A stretch of DNA of 64,000 bases from Halostreptopolyspora alba (lineage in GTDB: Bacteria > Actinomycetota > Actinomycetes > Streptosporangiales > Streptosporangiaceae). Positions 8,291 through 17,426 of this stretch are shown here, in pieces (positions within the stretch are counted from its first letter, which is position 1; each line of letters opens with the position of its first letter). The stretch covers positions 62,001-126,000 of the forward strand of contig RJMB01000006.1 in the NCBI GenBank assembly GCA_003725585.1, in the 5' to 3' direction. The translations under genes were made by a program, and so were the position numbers. The notes under the pieces were generated by a model. That model worked only from the letters and a program-made list of their open reading frames with translations. It was not told the DNA's origin and made no database searches.

Positions 8291-9256
8291 ATGCTAGCTA
8301 TCACCGCCGCGCGCTTCGACAAGGACGCCCCGTCGGCCGGGGTTGAGGTGGGCGACCGCCCCGAGCCCGCCCCAGACGAGGGCTGGACCACCGTGAGCGT
8401 TCGCGCCGCCGCGCTCAACCACCACGACATCTTCAGTCTGCGCGGGGTGGGCCTGACCCAGGAGCAGCTTCCCATGGTGCTCGGGAGCGACGCAGCGGGC
8501 GTCGACGAGGACGGCCGCGAGGTCATCGTGCACGCCGTCATCGGCGACCCGAGCGCTGGCGAGGATGAGTCCTACGACCCGAAGCGCTCCCTGCTGTCCG
8601 AGGTCCACAACGGCACGCTCGCCGAGAAGGTCGCGGTCCCTCGGCGTAACCTCGTTCCCAAGCCGCCGGAGCTCTCCTTCGAAGAGGCGGCCTGCCTGCC
8701 GACGGCGTGGCTCACCGCCTACCGAATGCTCTTCGAACGGGCCGGGCTGGAGCCCGGAGCGGCACTGCTCGTGCAGGGCGCCGGGGGAGGCGTGAACAGT
8801 GCCCTGATCCGGATGGCGAGCGCGGCGGGGTACCGCGTCTACGCCACCGGACGCAGCGAGGCCAAACGCGATGGCGCGACGCGGCTCGGCGCGTACGCGG
8901 CGCTGCCGCCGGGAGAGCGGTTGCCGGAACGGGTCAGCGTCGTCTTCGACAACGTGGGCGAGGCCACCTGGTCCCACTCGCTACGGTGCCTGCGGCCCGG
9001 CGGACGCATCGTCACCTGTGGCGCCACTAGCGGCCAAGCCCCCTCGGCCGAGCTGAACCGGGTGTTCTTCCTGCAGCTGTCCGTCCTGGGGTCGACGATG
9101 GGGAGCCGCGCCCACCTCGAACGGCTGGCCGAGTACTGTGCCCGGTCCGGGGTGCGCCCCGAGATCGACCGCGTGCTGCCGCTGGCCCAGGCCAAGGAGG
9201 GCTTCGCCGCGATGGAGCGGGGTGAGCTGTTCGGCAAGGTCGTGTTCACGGTCTGA
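8291..9256 (+). CDS. Zinc-binding-type (MDR) dehydrogenase / quinone oxidoreductase-like
   Basis: 321-residue medium-chain dehydrogenase. The GroES-like N-terminal half contains A-A-L-N-H-H-D and L-G-S-D-A-A-G-V, and the Rossmann half has the loop V-Q-G-A-G-G-G-V-N-S-A near residue 158. The Cys ligands of the structural zinc loop seen in alcohol dehydrogenases are absent, which favours a zinc-independent quinone-reductase or enoyl-reductase-like activity using NAD(P)H. The substrate is unknown. It is single and appears leaderless. Confidence 0.85.
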   Translation: MLAITAARFDKDAPSAGVEVGDRPEPAPDEGWTTVSVRAAALNHHDIFSLRGVGLTQEQLPMVLGSDAAGVDEDGREVIVHAVIGDPSAGEDESYDPKRSLLSEVHNGTLAEKVAVPRRNLVPKPPELSFEEAACLPTAWLTAYRMLFERAGLEPGAALLVQGAGGGVNSALIRMASAAGYRVYATGRSEAKRDGATRLGAYAALPPGERLPERVSVVFDNVGEATWSHSLRCLRPGGRIVTCGATSGQAPSAELNRVFFLQLSVLGSTMGSRAHLERLAEYCARSGVRPEIDRVLPLAQAKEGFAAMERGELFGKVVFTV

Positions 9257-9299
9257 GCGGTCCCCGGCGCGGCCACGGGTGCGGTGCCGGTAGCGGCGC

Positions 9300-9333
9300 G
9301 ACGAGGGCGCGACCCGCGGGCCGCGCCCTCGTC
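9300..9333. terminator. Hairpin between convergent MDR and PadR genes
   Basis: Perfect 12-bp stem (GACGAGGGCGCG and complement) with a 10-base loop between two converging stop codons. Confidence 0.75.
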
Positions 9334-9346
9334 ACGGTGCGAACGG

Positions 9347-10357
9347 TCATCCCCGCTCGTCGGGCCCGGAGTCGGCGGACCCCGTACCGCCGCTGTCCGG
9401 TCCCTGTTCCTCCTGGATCGCGGTGCTCCACGGGTCGCCGGTATCGGGGGCACCACGCTCCCCGGTGGGCGCACCGGGGTCGGCCGAGGGGCCTTCCGCG
9501 GTCCCCGACTTCGCGGTCGTCTCCTCCTCGCCCCCGGTGGTTCCGGAGTCCCGGGACGCGCCGTCCGGCCGGGTTGGCTCCTCTTCCTCCCCTTCCTCCC
9601 CGCGTTGGGGTGGGCCCCACGAGGCGAGGTCGCGACGGATCACCTCGAGGGTGTCATCGAGGACGCGACGTAGGTCCTGGGCGGCGGACTCGCCGACGTT
9701 GCCGGCGTCGCGGACGACACCGCGGACGCGTTCGGAGAAGTCGCGCAGCGCCTGTTCGAACTCCGGGCGCGCGGAGCGTTCGGAGCTGCGCTCCCGTTTG
9801 CCCCAGGCGCCACCCCACGCCCCACCGAGGCCCTGCGCCAGCTTCTCCCAGTCGCGATCCCACCAGGAGCCGCGCGCGCCCTCGCGTTGTTGCTCCCGGC
9901 GCTCCTCGCCGGTGCGTTCCTCGGACTCCTCCGCCGTGTCGGAGGCGGTCTCCTCGTGCCCGCCGGAGTGGCGGGAGCTGCCGGAGGTCCCCTTGAGCTC
10001 CTCACGCAGCGAGCTGATGGTGTCGCGGACGTCCTCCTTCACGGCGCGCGCGACGTCGCGCACCGAGTCGGTGATCTCGCGTTCCAGGTCGTCCAGGTCA
10101 GCGCTGCGGTTCCGCAGCTCCTCGCGTCCCTTGTCGGTGAGCCGGTAGACCTTGCGCCCGCTGACCTCCTCGTGGGTCACCAGCCCCTCCTCCTCCAGGC
10201 GGGCCAGGCGCGGGTAGATCGTGCCGGGTGAGGGCGAGTAGACGCCGAGGAACCGATCACGCAGCAGGCTGATGATCTCGTAGCCGTGTCGTGGGCTCTC
10301 GTCCAGCAGCTTCAACAGGTACAGGCGGAGCCGCCCGTGACCGAAGATCGTGCTCAT
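9347..10357 (-). CDS. PadR-family repressor with long acidic/charged extension
   Basis: 336 residues. The first ~95 are a PadR winged helix (L-L-x-E-S-P-R-H-G-Y-E-I-I, then S-P-G-T-I-Y-P-R-L and E-E-E-G-L-V). The remainder is a low-complexity, Glu/Arg/Gly-rich tail with predicted amphipathic helix around 150-240, unusual for PadR proteins that normally end near 110-200 residues. The ATG overlaps the stop of the DUF4097 gene (ATGA), so the two are coupled. It probably represses its own operon through the repeated boxes at 11247-11285. Confidence 0.88.
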   Translation of the reverse strand: MSTIFGHGRLRLYLLKLLDESPRHGYEIISLLRDRFLGVYSPSPGTIYPRLARLEEEGLVTHEEVSGRKVYRLTDKGREELRNRSADLDDLEREITDSVRDVARAVKEDVRDTISSLREELKGTSGSSRHSGGHEETASDTAEESEERTGEERREQQREGARGSWWDRDWEKLAQGLGGAWGGAWGKRERSSERSARPEFEQALRDFSERVRGVVRDAGNVGESAAQDLRRVLDDTLEVIRRDLASWGPPQRGEEGEEEEPTRPDGASRDSGTTGGEEETTAKSGTAEGPSADPGAPTGERGAPDTGDPWSTAIQEEQGPDSGGTGSADSGPDERG

Positions 10358-11208
10358 TGGGTCCCCCTCGGGATCGCGGCTGGTGCGTCGGGATCACGCC
10401 GGAGCAGCGACGCCGACCCCGAGACGGTCGTGGTGGTGATGCTCGCGGGATCCACCCCGTCACCGATCTTTCCGCTGAGGCTGCGCCGTCCGGGCTGGTC
10501 GCGCCGGTCCAGGCTGAACGCCGTGTCGAGCTCTCCGGTGGCCGAGCGCATCTCGACGGCGGCCGAGGTGGTGGCCGGGACACGCAACGCGATTCCACCG
10601 GAGACCGACGCTAGCTTGACACGGGAGGACGGGGCCAGGTCGATGTCGGCGAGGAGCTGGCTCGACGCGGTCCTCGCGCCGAAGTCCGCGAGCCTACCCC
10701 CGGCCACGGCGATCTCGCCGCTGACACTGTTGAAGTGCAGGCTGCCGTCGAGGTCGCGGGCGTCGAGGTTCCCGGAGACGGTGCCGACCTCGACCTCGCC
10801 GGCCATGTCGTCCAACGTGATATCGGCCGAGGCCGTGCGCAGCTGGGTCTTGGCGCTCAGGCCAGCGGCCACGATCGGCGCGGAGAGCGTGGTGACCTCC
10901 ACCGGACAGTCGCGGGGGACACGCAGGCTGACCGTGGCCGACCGGCGCCCCATCCCCCGGTATCTCGAGAGCTGCGTCGGGCGCAGCCGTTCGAGTAGGC
11001 CGCTGCCCGTGAGGTCTTCGTAGGTGACGGTGAGAATCCCGGCCTCCTGGGTGACCAGGACCGGATCGCCGACGATGTCGGAGATGTCGAAGGTGACCGG
11101 GTCGTCGGTGGGAAGGATGTTGACGTGACCACCGATGATGCGGATGCGCAACGCCACGATCCCATCGAGCGTGCGCGTCATCGGCTGGTCGATGGTCCAT
11201 CGCGCCAT
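10354..11208 (-). CDS. DUF4097-family beta-strand repeat protein
   Basis: 284 residues, mostly short alternating beta strands of the DUF4097/DUF4098 adhesin-like kind (repeated patterns such as V-T-T-L-S-A, I-T-L-D-D-M-x-G, V-S-G-N-L-D-A, V-S-G-G-I-A-L-R). No signal peptide is visible. DUF4097 genes commonly sit beside PadR genes, and a membrane-stress role is suspected but unproven. The start at 11208 (M-A-R-W-T-I-D) has GAAAGGG at good spacing; the longer open frame upstream runs through the terminator and operators and is rejected. Confidence 0.85.
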   Translation of the reverse strand: MARWTIDQPMTRTLDGIVALRIRIIGGHVNILPTDDPVTFDISDIVGDPVLVTQEAGILTVTYEDLTGSGLLERLRPTQLSRYRGMGRRSATVSLRVPRDCPVEVTTLSAPIVAAGLSAKTQLRTASADITLDDMAGEVEVGTVSGNLDARDLDGSLHFNSVSGEIAVAGGRLADFGARTASSQLLADIDLAPSSRVKLASVSGGIALRVPATTSAAVEMRSATGELDTAFSLDRRDQPGRRSLSGKIGDGVDPASITTTTVSGSASLLRRDPDAPAAIPRGTQ

Positions 11209-11246
11209 CGCGGGCCCTTTCGTCTTGGCTGCTGCTGAGTAAACAC

Positions 11247-11285
11247 GATATGTCGCGACGGACGGAATCTCAAGATATGTCGCGA
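11247..11285 (-). promoter_or_regulatory. Twin boxes, probable PadR operators
   Basis: The 12-mer GATATGTCGCGA occurs at 11247-11258 and again at 11274-11285, 27 bases apart start to start, upstream of the DUF4097-padR operon. Each carries the palindromic core TCGCGA. Placement about 40-75 bases before the first start codon fits repressor sites overlapping a promoter. Confidence 0.6.
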
Positions 11286-11364
11286 AGAAAGCGAGAAGTG
11301 GTCGGGGTACGCGCCCTCGTGGCGGAACGTACCCCGCGACAGTCGTAGGGCGCACCGGGGACAC

Positions 11365-11407
11365 AACGGTGAGGGGACCCCGGCCACGCCGGGGTCCCCT
11401 CACCGTT
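11365..11407 (-). terminator. Strong terminator after kgd operon
   Basis: Perfect 20-bp inverted repeat with a 3-base loop (CAC on the + strand); the arm reads AACGGTGAGGGGACCCCGGC. It lies 49 bases beyond the stop of the DUF6104 gene and separates the kgd operon from the PadR operon transcribed in the same direction. Confidence 0.88.
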
Positions 11408-11455
11408 GCGCGTGGCGTCCGGCCCCGAATCGGGGACGAACACCGCTCGTCTCAG

Positions 11456-11635
11456 CTATTCGTCGTCATCGTCCTCGGAGCGGGCCAGCCACGTCGCCAG
11501 CCGGTCGACAGCGGTCTCGAACTCCGGATACACGTCGGTGAACGTCCGCAGCTGGCCAGCGAGCCACGCCAGGGAGACCTCCTCGTCGCCACGGCGCTGT
11601 TCCAGCTCCTCGATTCCGCGGTCGGTCTCGTACAC
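11456..11635 (-). CDS. DUF6104 small protein behind kgd
   Basis: 59-residue acidic protein, beginning (M)-Y-E-T-D-R-G-I-E-E-L-E-x-R-R-G-D-E-E-V and ending in a run of Asp/Glu. The middle segment L-A-x-Q-L-R-T-F-x-D and W-L-A-R match the DUF6104 family that follows kgd in Streptomyces and relatives. The GTG at 11635 lies 3 bases after the kgd stop, so it is very probably cotranslated. Function unknown; conserved linkage suggests a role with the 2-oxoglutarate dehydrogenase complex. Confidence 0.85.
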   Translation of the reverse strand: MYETDRGIEELEQRRGDEEVSLAWLAGQLRTFTDVYPEFETAVDRLATWLARSEDDDDE

Positions 11636-11638
11636 GGC

Positions 11639-14600
11639 CTACTCCGCCGGAGGGAAGACCGTGTTGATGAGCGCCTGCTGCTCGGCCTCGTGCCGCTTGC
11701 CCGAGCCGGCCGCCGGCGCCGAGCCCGCGGGGCGCGAGACCCGGGTGAACGGCCGGTCGAGCTGCTCGGAGAAGACCAGCGCGACGAACGGCCAGGGGCC
11801 CATGTTCGCCGGCTCCTCCTGAACCCACAGCACCTCGCCGGAGTTCGGGAAGGAGGAGAGCTGCTGCCGGATCTCCTCGATCGGCAGCGGGTACAGCCGC
11901 TCCACCCTGATGATGGCGGTGTTCCTGTCACCGGCGCGCTCGCGCGCCGCCTGTAGGTCGTAGTAGATCTTGCCCGAGCACAGCACCACCCGCCGGACCT
12001 CCTCGGGGCTGATGTCGGAGGAGTCGGGGATGATCGGTTGGAACGAGCCGGAGGTGAACTCCGACGTGGTCGACGTGGCCGCCTTCAGGCGCAACATCGA
12101 CTTCGGGGTGAAGATCACGGCCGGACGCCGGTACGGCGACTTCACCTGCCACCGCAGCAGGTGGAAGTAGTTCGCCGGTGTCGTTGGCATGGCCACCGTC
12201 ATGTTCTCCTGGGCGCACTGTTGCAGGAACCGCTCGATACGCGCCGAGGAGTGGTCGGGGCCCTGACCCTCGTAGCCGTGCGGGAGCAGCAGGGTCACGC
12301 TGGAGCGCTGGCCCCACTTCTGCTCGCCGGAGGTGATGTACTCGTCGATGACGGACTGCGCGCCGTTGACGAAGTCACCGAACTGCGCCTCCCAGCACAC
12401 CAGGGCATCGGGGCGCTCGGTGGAGTAGCCGTACTCGAAGCCCAGAGCGGCGTACTCGCTGAGCAGCGAGTCGTGGGTGTAGAACCGCGACGTGCCCTGG
12501 TCGAACTGCTTGAGCGGGGTGTGCACATCGCCGGTGTGCCGGTCGACGAGGGCGGCGTGCCGCTGGCCGAAGGTGCCTCTCCGGGTGTCCTGGCCGACCA
12601 ACCGGACAGGGTGCTCCTCGATCAGCAGCGAACCGAACGCCATGGTCTCGCCCATGGCCCAGTCGATCGCGTCCTCCTCGATCATCTGCGAGCGGCGTTG
12701 CAGTTGCGGCTGCACCCGCGGGTGCGGTGTGAAGCCCTCGGGCAGGCTGACCTGGGTCTCCACGATCCGCTTGACGGTCTCGTCGGAGATCGAGGTGTCG
12801 ATGGCCCTGTGGTCGATGCGCCCCTCGTCGAACACCTCGGGCTTGATCACCGCGCCCGGTTCCACCGGCTTCTTTCCAGCCTCGCGGGTCTCGGCGAAGG
12901 CGTGCTCCAGCTGGGACTGGTAGTCCCGCAGCGCCTGCTCGGCCTCCTCGACCGAGATGTCGCCGCGCCCGATCAGCGCCTCGGTGTAGAGCTTGCGCGT
13001 GGACCGCTTGGAGTCGATGACGTCGTACATCACCGGCTGGGTGAACGAGGGGTTGTCCCCCTCGTTGTGTCCCCGGCGGCGGTAGCACACCAGGTCGACC
13101 ACGACGTCCTTGTTGAACGCCTGTCGGTAGGCGAAGGCGAGCTGGGACACCCGGACGACCGCCTCGGGGTCGTCACCGTTGACGTGGAAGATCGGCGCCT
13201 GCACCATCCGCGCCACGTCGGTGGCGTAGACGCTGGACCGGCTGTCGGCCGGTGAGGTGGTGAACCCGACCTGGTTGTTCACGATGACGTGCACGGTGCC
13301 ACCGGTGCGGTATCCGCGTAGCTGTGACAGGTTCAGGGTCTCGGCCACCACACCCTGCCCGGCGAACGCGGCGTCCCCGTGGATCAACAGCGGGAGCACC
13401 GTGAAACCGTGCGGGCCCTTGTTCAGGATGTCCTGCTTGGCGCGGACGATGCCCTCGGCGATCGGGTTGACCGCCTCGAGGTGGGAGGGGTTGGCGGCCA
13501 GCGAGATCTTGATCTTGTCCCCGTCGGGGCTCTCGAACGTGCCCTCGGTGCCGAGGTGGTACTTGACGTCGCCGGACCCGTGGGCGCTGCGCGGGTCGAG
13601 ATTGCCCTCGAACTCACCGAAGATCTGGCCGTAGGACTTGCCGCAGACGTTGGCCAGCACGTTCAGCCGGCCCCGGTGGGCCATGCCCATGACGACCTCG
13701 TCCAGATCGGCCTTGGCCGCCTTGGTGAGCACGGCGTCGAGCAGCGGGATGAGGGACTCTCCGCCCTCGAGGGAGAACCGCTTTTGGCCGACGTACTTCG
13801 TCTGCAGGAAGGTCTCGAACGCCTCGGCGCTGTTCAGCCGCTTCAGGATGTGCAGCTGCTCATCGCGACTGACCTTCTCATGTTCGCGCTCGATGTGGTT
13901 CTGGATCCACTCGCGCTCCTCGGGGCTCTGGATGTGCATGTACTCGACACCCACCGTGCGGCAGTAGGTGTCGCGCAGCACGCCCAGGACATCGCGGAGC
14001 TTCATGACCTGCTCGCCACCGAAGCCCCCTGTGGGGAACTCGCGCTCCAAATCCCACAGCGTGAGCCCGTGTTCCAGGACGTCGAGGTCCGGGTGGCGGC
14101 GCTGCTTGTACTCCAGCGGGTCGGTGTCGGCCATGAGGTGGCCGCGCACCCGGTAGGCGTGGATCAGCTCCTGCACCCGGCTGGCCTTGTCGAGCTCGTT
14201 GCGCTCGGTGGTGATGTCCTGTGTCCACCGGACGGGCTCGTAGGGGATGCGCAGCGACTTGAAGATCTCGTCGTAGAAACCGTCCTCGCCCAGCAGCAGC
14301 TGGTGGATACGGCGCAGGAACTCGCCCGACTGGGCACCCTGGATGATGCGGTGGTCGTAGGTGGAGGTCAGCGTCATGACCTTGCTGACGGCCAGCCGGT
14401 TCAGGGTCTCGTCGGAGGCCCCCTGGAACTCGGCCGGGTACTCCATGGCCCCGACACCCACGATGGTGCCCTGGCCCGGCATCAGCCGCGGCACGGAGTG
14501 GACGGTGCCGATCCCGCCCGGGTTGGTCAGACTGATGGTGGTGCCCTGGAAGTCGGCGACGCCCAGCTTGTTGTTGCGCGCCTTGCGGAGCAGGTCCTCG

Positions 14601-15298
14601 TAGCTGGACCAGAACTCCTTGAAGTCCAGGGTCTCAGCGGCCTTGATGCTGGGCACGACGAGTTGGCGGGTACCGTCGGCCTTCTCCAGGTCGATCGCGA
14701 GCCCGAGGTTGACGTGCTCGGGCTTGGCGATACCGGGCTTGTCCTCGACCTCCACGTAGGAGTGGTTCATCTCCGGCACCGACTGCAACGCCTTCACCAT
14801 GGCGTAGCCGATGAGGTGTGTGAACGAGACCTTCCCACCGCGCGCGCGGCGCATGTGGTTGTTGATCACGATCCGGTTGTCGAAGAGCAGCTTCACCGGA
14901 ACGGCGCGCACGCTGGTGGCAGTTGGCAGGGAGAGGCTGGACTCCATGTTGGAGGCGGTGCGGGCGTGGGCGCCGCGCAGTCGCTCCTCGTGCACCTTCA
15001 GAGAGTCGTCGGTCTGCTCGGAGGACTCTGACGCGGCCGGTTGCTCCTGCTTCGGAGTCGCATCCTGCTTGGCCGGCTTCGCGTCCGTGGCCGTGGTCCT
15101 CGCGGCGGACGTGGTGGCGCCCGGGGTCCCTCCGGTCGCGCCATTGGCCTGGGTGGTGGCCGACTTGTAGTCGGCGAAGAAGTTCCACCACGCCTTGTCA
15201 ACCGAGTTCGGGTCGTTCAGGTACTTCTGATAGAGCTCCTCGACCAGCCACTCGTTGGGGCCGAAGCCTGTTAGGGGTTGAGATGCCTCAGACGACAC
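11639..15298 (-). CDS. kgd: 2-oxoglutarate dehydrogenase E2/E1 fusion (Kgd)
   Basis: 1219-residue TCA-cycle enzyme typical of Actinobacteria, decarboxylating 2-oxoglutarate with thiamine diphosphate and transferring succinyl groups. Order: an N-terminal helix for E1 assembly (G-P-N-E-W-L-V-E-E-L-Y-x-x-Y), an Ala/Thr/Lys/Gln-rich linker (about 50-100), an E2 acyltransferase core (about 120-350, with T-Y-D-H-R-I-I-x-G-A), and a transketolase-type E1 (about 360-1210, including M-A-H-R-G-R-L-N-V-L and H-G-D-A-A-F-A-G-Q-G-V). No lipoyl domain is present, as expected; that is supplied by a separate E2. The family is controlled by the FHA protein GarA. The GTG start is supported by homology. Confidence 0.97.
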   Translation of the reverse strand: MSSEASQPLTGFGPNEWLVEELYQKYLNDPNSVDKAWWNFFADYKSATTQANGATGGTPGATTSAARTTATDAKPAKQDATPKQEQPAASESSEQTDDSLKVHEERLRGAHARTASNMESSLSLPTATSVRAVPVKLLFDNRIVINNHMRRARGGKVSFTHLIGYAMVKALQSVPEMNHSYVEVEDKPGIAKPEHVNLGLAIDLEKADGTRQLVVPSIKAAETLDFKEFWSSYEDLLRKARNNKLGVADFQGTTISLTNPGGIGTVHSVPRLMPGQGTIVGVGAMEYPAEFQGASDETLNRLAVSKVMTLTSTYDHRIIQGAQSGEFLRRIHQLLLGEDGFYDEIFKSLRIPYEPVRWTQDITTERNELDKASRVQELIHAYRVRGHLMADTDPLEYKQRRHPDLDVLEHGLTLWDLEREFPTGGFGGEQVMKLRDVLGVLRDTYCRTVGVEYMHIQSPEEREWIQNHIEREHEKVSRDEQLHILKRLNSAEAFETFLQTKYVGQKRFSLEGGESLIPLLDAVLTKAAKADLDEVVMGMAHRGRLNVLANVCGKSYGQIFGEFEGNLDPRSAHGSGDVKYHLGTEGTFESPDGDKIKISLAANPSHLEAVNPIAEGIVRAKQDILNKGPHGFTVLPLLIHGDAAFAGQGVVAETLNLSQLRGYRTGGTVHVIVNNQVGFTTSPADSRSSVYATDVARMVQAPIFHVNGDDPEAVVRVSQLAFAYRQAFNKDVVVDLVCYRRRGHNEGDNPSFTQPVMYDVIDSKRSTRKLYTEALIGRGDISVEEAEQALRDYQSQLEHAFAETREAGKKPVEPGAVIKPEVFDEGRIDHRAIDTSISDETVKRIVETQVSLPEGFTPHPRVQPQLQRRSQMIEEDAIDWAMGETMAFGSLLIEEHPVRLVGQDTRRGTFGQRHAALVDRHTGDVHTPLKQFDQGTSRFYTHDSLLSEYAALGFEYGYSTERPDALVCWEAQFGDFVNGAQSVIDEYITSGEQKWGQRSSVTLLLPHGYEGQGPDHSSARIERFLQQCAQENMTVAMPTTPANYFHLLRWQVKSPYRRPAVIFTPKSMLRLKAATSTTSEFTSGSFQPIIPDSSDISPEEVRRVVLCSGKIYYDLQAARERAGDRNTAIIRVERLYPLPIEEIRQQLSSFPNSGEVLWVQEEPANMGPWPFVALVFSEQLDRPFTRVSRPAGSAPAAGSGKRHEAEQQALINTVFPPAE

Positions 15299-15902
15299 GG
15301 CGGAGATCGCCCTCTTCCGCAGCTCGCTTGTGAATGTGTTGGTCAGAGATGGCCGCTAAGCAGGGCGGGCTCGATGTCCGGTGGCCGCGCATGGGCGTCC
15401 GGGCACGCGCCCGGCCAGCAATCTCGACTTATAGGCTACTTGTACAGGCGTGTCCGTGGGGAGTCCACCGCACGGCGGAACTGGGAGATACCTAACAATC
15501 ATTCACAAAAACGTTCGTTCCCGTAGTGATCTTCCGGTTACGCCCCAGCGTATTCGCTGATGATCAGGGCATTTTCCGGCGCGCCCGGTGTGGGGAGCGC
15601 GTGGCTGGCCCGTCACCCCCCACGAATCGCGGGAACCGGCGCGCGACTCGTGGCGTCATAGGGGACAACAGTGGCCGGGCAGGACGGCTGGGCCCACACT
15701 CGGCGGACCACGGGGGCTCCGTCGAGGTGGGTCCAGGCCCGGCCGCGGTTACGCCCACACCGTGCGGTGCGGAGCCGTGCTGGCCCCTCGGCGATCGCCC
15801 CCGTTAAGCGCGGCTGTGCTGCGCTTCGAAGTAACAGAGCCTAAGGTTTCCCCCGGCCCCGGCGTGGGTGAATGGGCAGGGAGCACCGAGGACGGAGGAG
15901 CC
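15299..15902. other. Intergenic region between divergent kgd and SDR genes
   Basis: About 600 bases with A/T-richer patches near 15425-15540 that may hold the kgd promoter. Open frames here lack actinobacterial codon bias or a recognisable product. No RNA gene or terminator was identified. Confidence 0.4.
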
Positions 15903-16805
15903 ATGGCGGATCTGCGGTTCGATGGGCGAGTCGCGATCGTGACCGGAGCCGGCCGCGGGCTCGGCCGGTGCTATGCCATCGAACTCGCGGCGCGCGGCGC
16001 CAGGGTCGTCGTTAACGACCGCGCGGCCGCCGACGGTGAGGCTCGGGGGGAGCCCGGCGCGGGTGCGGCCGACGCCGTCACCTCCGAGATCGGCGAACGT
16101 GGCGGAACGGCACTGGCCGACACCACCGACGTCGCCACCGAGGAGGGCGCGAACGCGTTGGTCGAGAGTGCCCTCGACACGTTCGGCCGAGTGGATGTCG
16201 TGGTGAACAACGCGGGACTGTTGCGCGACCGCGCGTTCGCGAACATCACCACGGCCGAGTGGGACCCCGTGCTCGACGTTCACCTGCGCGGAACCTTCCT
16301 GGTCTCGCGCGCCGCCTTCGGTCACCTGCGGGAGCACGGGTACGGCCGGATCGTCAACACAACCTCGCCCACGGGCCTTTTCGGTAACTTCGGCCAGAGC
16401 AACTACGCGGCCGCCAAGATGGGGATCGTCGGGCTGACCAAGACCCTGGCCATCGAGGGAGCGCGCTACGACATCACGGCCAACGCCGTCGCGCCTCTCG
16501 CCTACACCCGGATGACCAGCGACACGCTGTCGGCCGAGGACGCCGAACGGCTCGGGCCGGAGCGCGTCGCGCCCACGGTCGTGTGGCTGGCCCACGAACA
16601 CTGCGAGACCTCGGGCGAGATCTACGCGGTCGGCGGGGGGCGGGTCGCCCGGGTGTTCATCGCGGAGGGGCCCGGAGCCGACCTGGGTGAGGCCACCGCC
16701 GAGGAGGTGCGGGACCGCTGGCCCGACATCAACGCCGAGCGTCCTTACGACGTCCCCCGCAACCGTGCCGAGCAGACTCGGGGGCTCCTCGAGGGGCCGC
16801 CCTGA
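15903..16805 (+). CDS. SDR family oxidoreductase, MFE-2-like hydroxyacyl-CoA dehydrogenase type
   Basis: 300-residue NAD(P)-dependent short-chain dehydrogenase. It has the cofactor loop T-G-A-G-R-G-L-G near residue 15, N-N-A-G near 101, and catalytic Y168 and K172 in Y-A-A-A-K, preceded by G-L-F-G-N-F-G-Q-S-N. The latter string and a ~50-residue C-terminal extension resemble the (3R)-hydroxyacyl-CoA dehydrogenase part of multifunctional enzyme type 2, so a role in fatty-acid or sterol side-chain oxidation is likely but inferred. GGAGGAG precedes the ATG. Confidence 0.85.
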   Translation: MADLRFDGRVAIVTGAGRGLGRCYAIELAARGARVVVNDRAAADGEARGEPGAGAADAVTSEIGERGGTALADTTDVATEEGANALVESALDTFGRVDVVVNNAGLLRDRAFANITTAEWDPVLDVHLRGTFLVSRAAFGHLREHGYGRIVNTTSPTGLFGNFGQSNYAAAKMGIVGLTKTLAIEGARYDITANAVAPLAYTRMTSDTLSAEDAERLGPERVAPTVVWLAHEHCETSGEIYAVGGGRVARVFIAEGPGADLGEATAEEVRDRWPDINAERPYDVPRNRAEQTRGLLEGPP

Positions 16806-17021
16806 CCCGTCCTCGGGTAACGCGTGTGACGCCGCCGAGTGGTCCGCGTCCCGGGTGCGGATTCGGAGTCGTTGTTTAGCAGCGTCAATAGCTGTCGCCG
16901 TGGCCGTAGTGATGAATCGTGCGTGTCCTAGGGAGTGGCGTACGGATTCGTCTTTCGCGTTGGATTCCCCGGTGCACGTGCACTCCCGCTCCTACGATTG
17001 CGGAATTGGAGGTGGGGGAGG

Positions 17022-17396
17022 GTGAAAGAGTTCGGGGAACTCGAAGCCGCCATCATGGACGCACTCTGGGAGGCCGGACGCCCATTGGTCGTCCGTGAGG
17101 TGCGCGAGACGATGGACTACGACCGCGACGTCGCGTACACGACCGTCATGACCGTGACCAATATCCTGTACCACAAAGGGCTGCTCAGGCGGGAGAAGTC
17201 CGGGAGGGCCTGGCGCTACTGGCCGCGTGAGAGCCGGGAGGAGCACAGCGCCCGGATGATGAGCGAGGTCCTCAGTGTCTGTGGGGACCCCGGAACGACG
17301 ATGCGTCGCTTCATCGAGAGCTTCACCGACGAGGAGATGGCGCGGCTGCACGAGGTGCTCCACACGGTCCGGGAACGCCGGGGGATCGCGTCATAG
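17022..17396 (+). CDS. BlaI/MecI/CopY-family repressor
   Basis: 124-residue winged-helix repressor. The start block E-L-E-A-A-I-M-D-A-L-W, the recognition region Y-T-T-V-M-T-V-T-N-I-L and the wing L-L-R-R-E-K-S-G-R-A-W-R-Y are typical. The GTG at 17022 follows GGTGGGGGAGG. These repressors usually accompany a BlaR1/M56 membrane protease that cleaves them; none is encoded here, so the inducing partner is remote or lost. Confidence 0.9.
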   Translation: MKEFGELEAAIMDALWEAGRPLVVREVRETMDYDRDVAYTTVMTVTNILYHKGLLRREKSGRAWRYWPRESREEHSARMMSEVLSVCGDPGTTMRRFIESFTDEEMARLHEVLHTVRERRGIAS

Positions 17397-17412
17397 CCCG
17401 AGGCACCGGGTC

Positions 17413-17418
17413 TATGCT
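17413..17418 (+). promoter_or_regulatory. -10 hexamer TATGCT, near-leaderless start
   Basis: TATGCT ends 8 bases before the GTG at 17427, with no ribosome site between. Confidence 0.45.
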
Positions 17419-17426
17419 GGGCTGCC

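Noticed and set aside
12038-15031. Long + strand open frames of about 405 and 550 codons
   Set aside because: Antisense shadows of kgd; high G+C third positions on the real strand leave the opposite frame free of stops.
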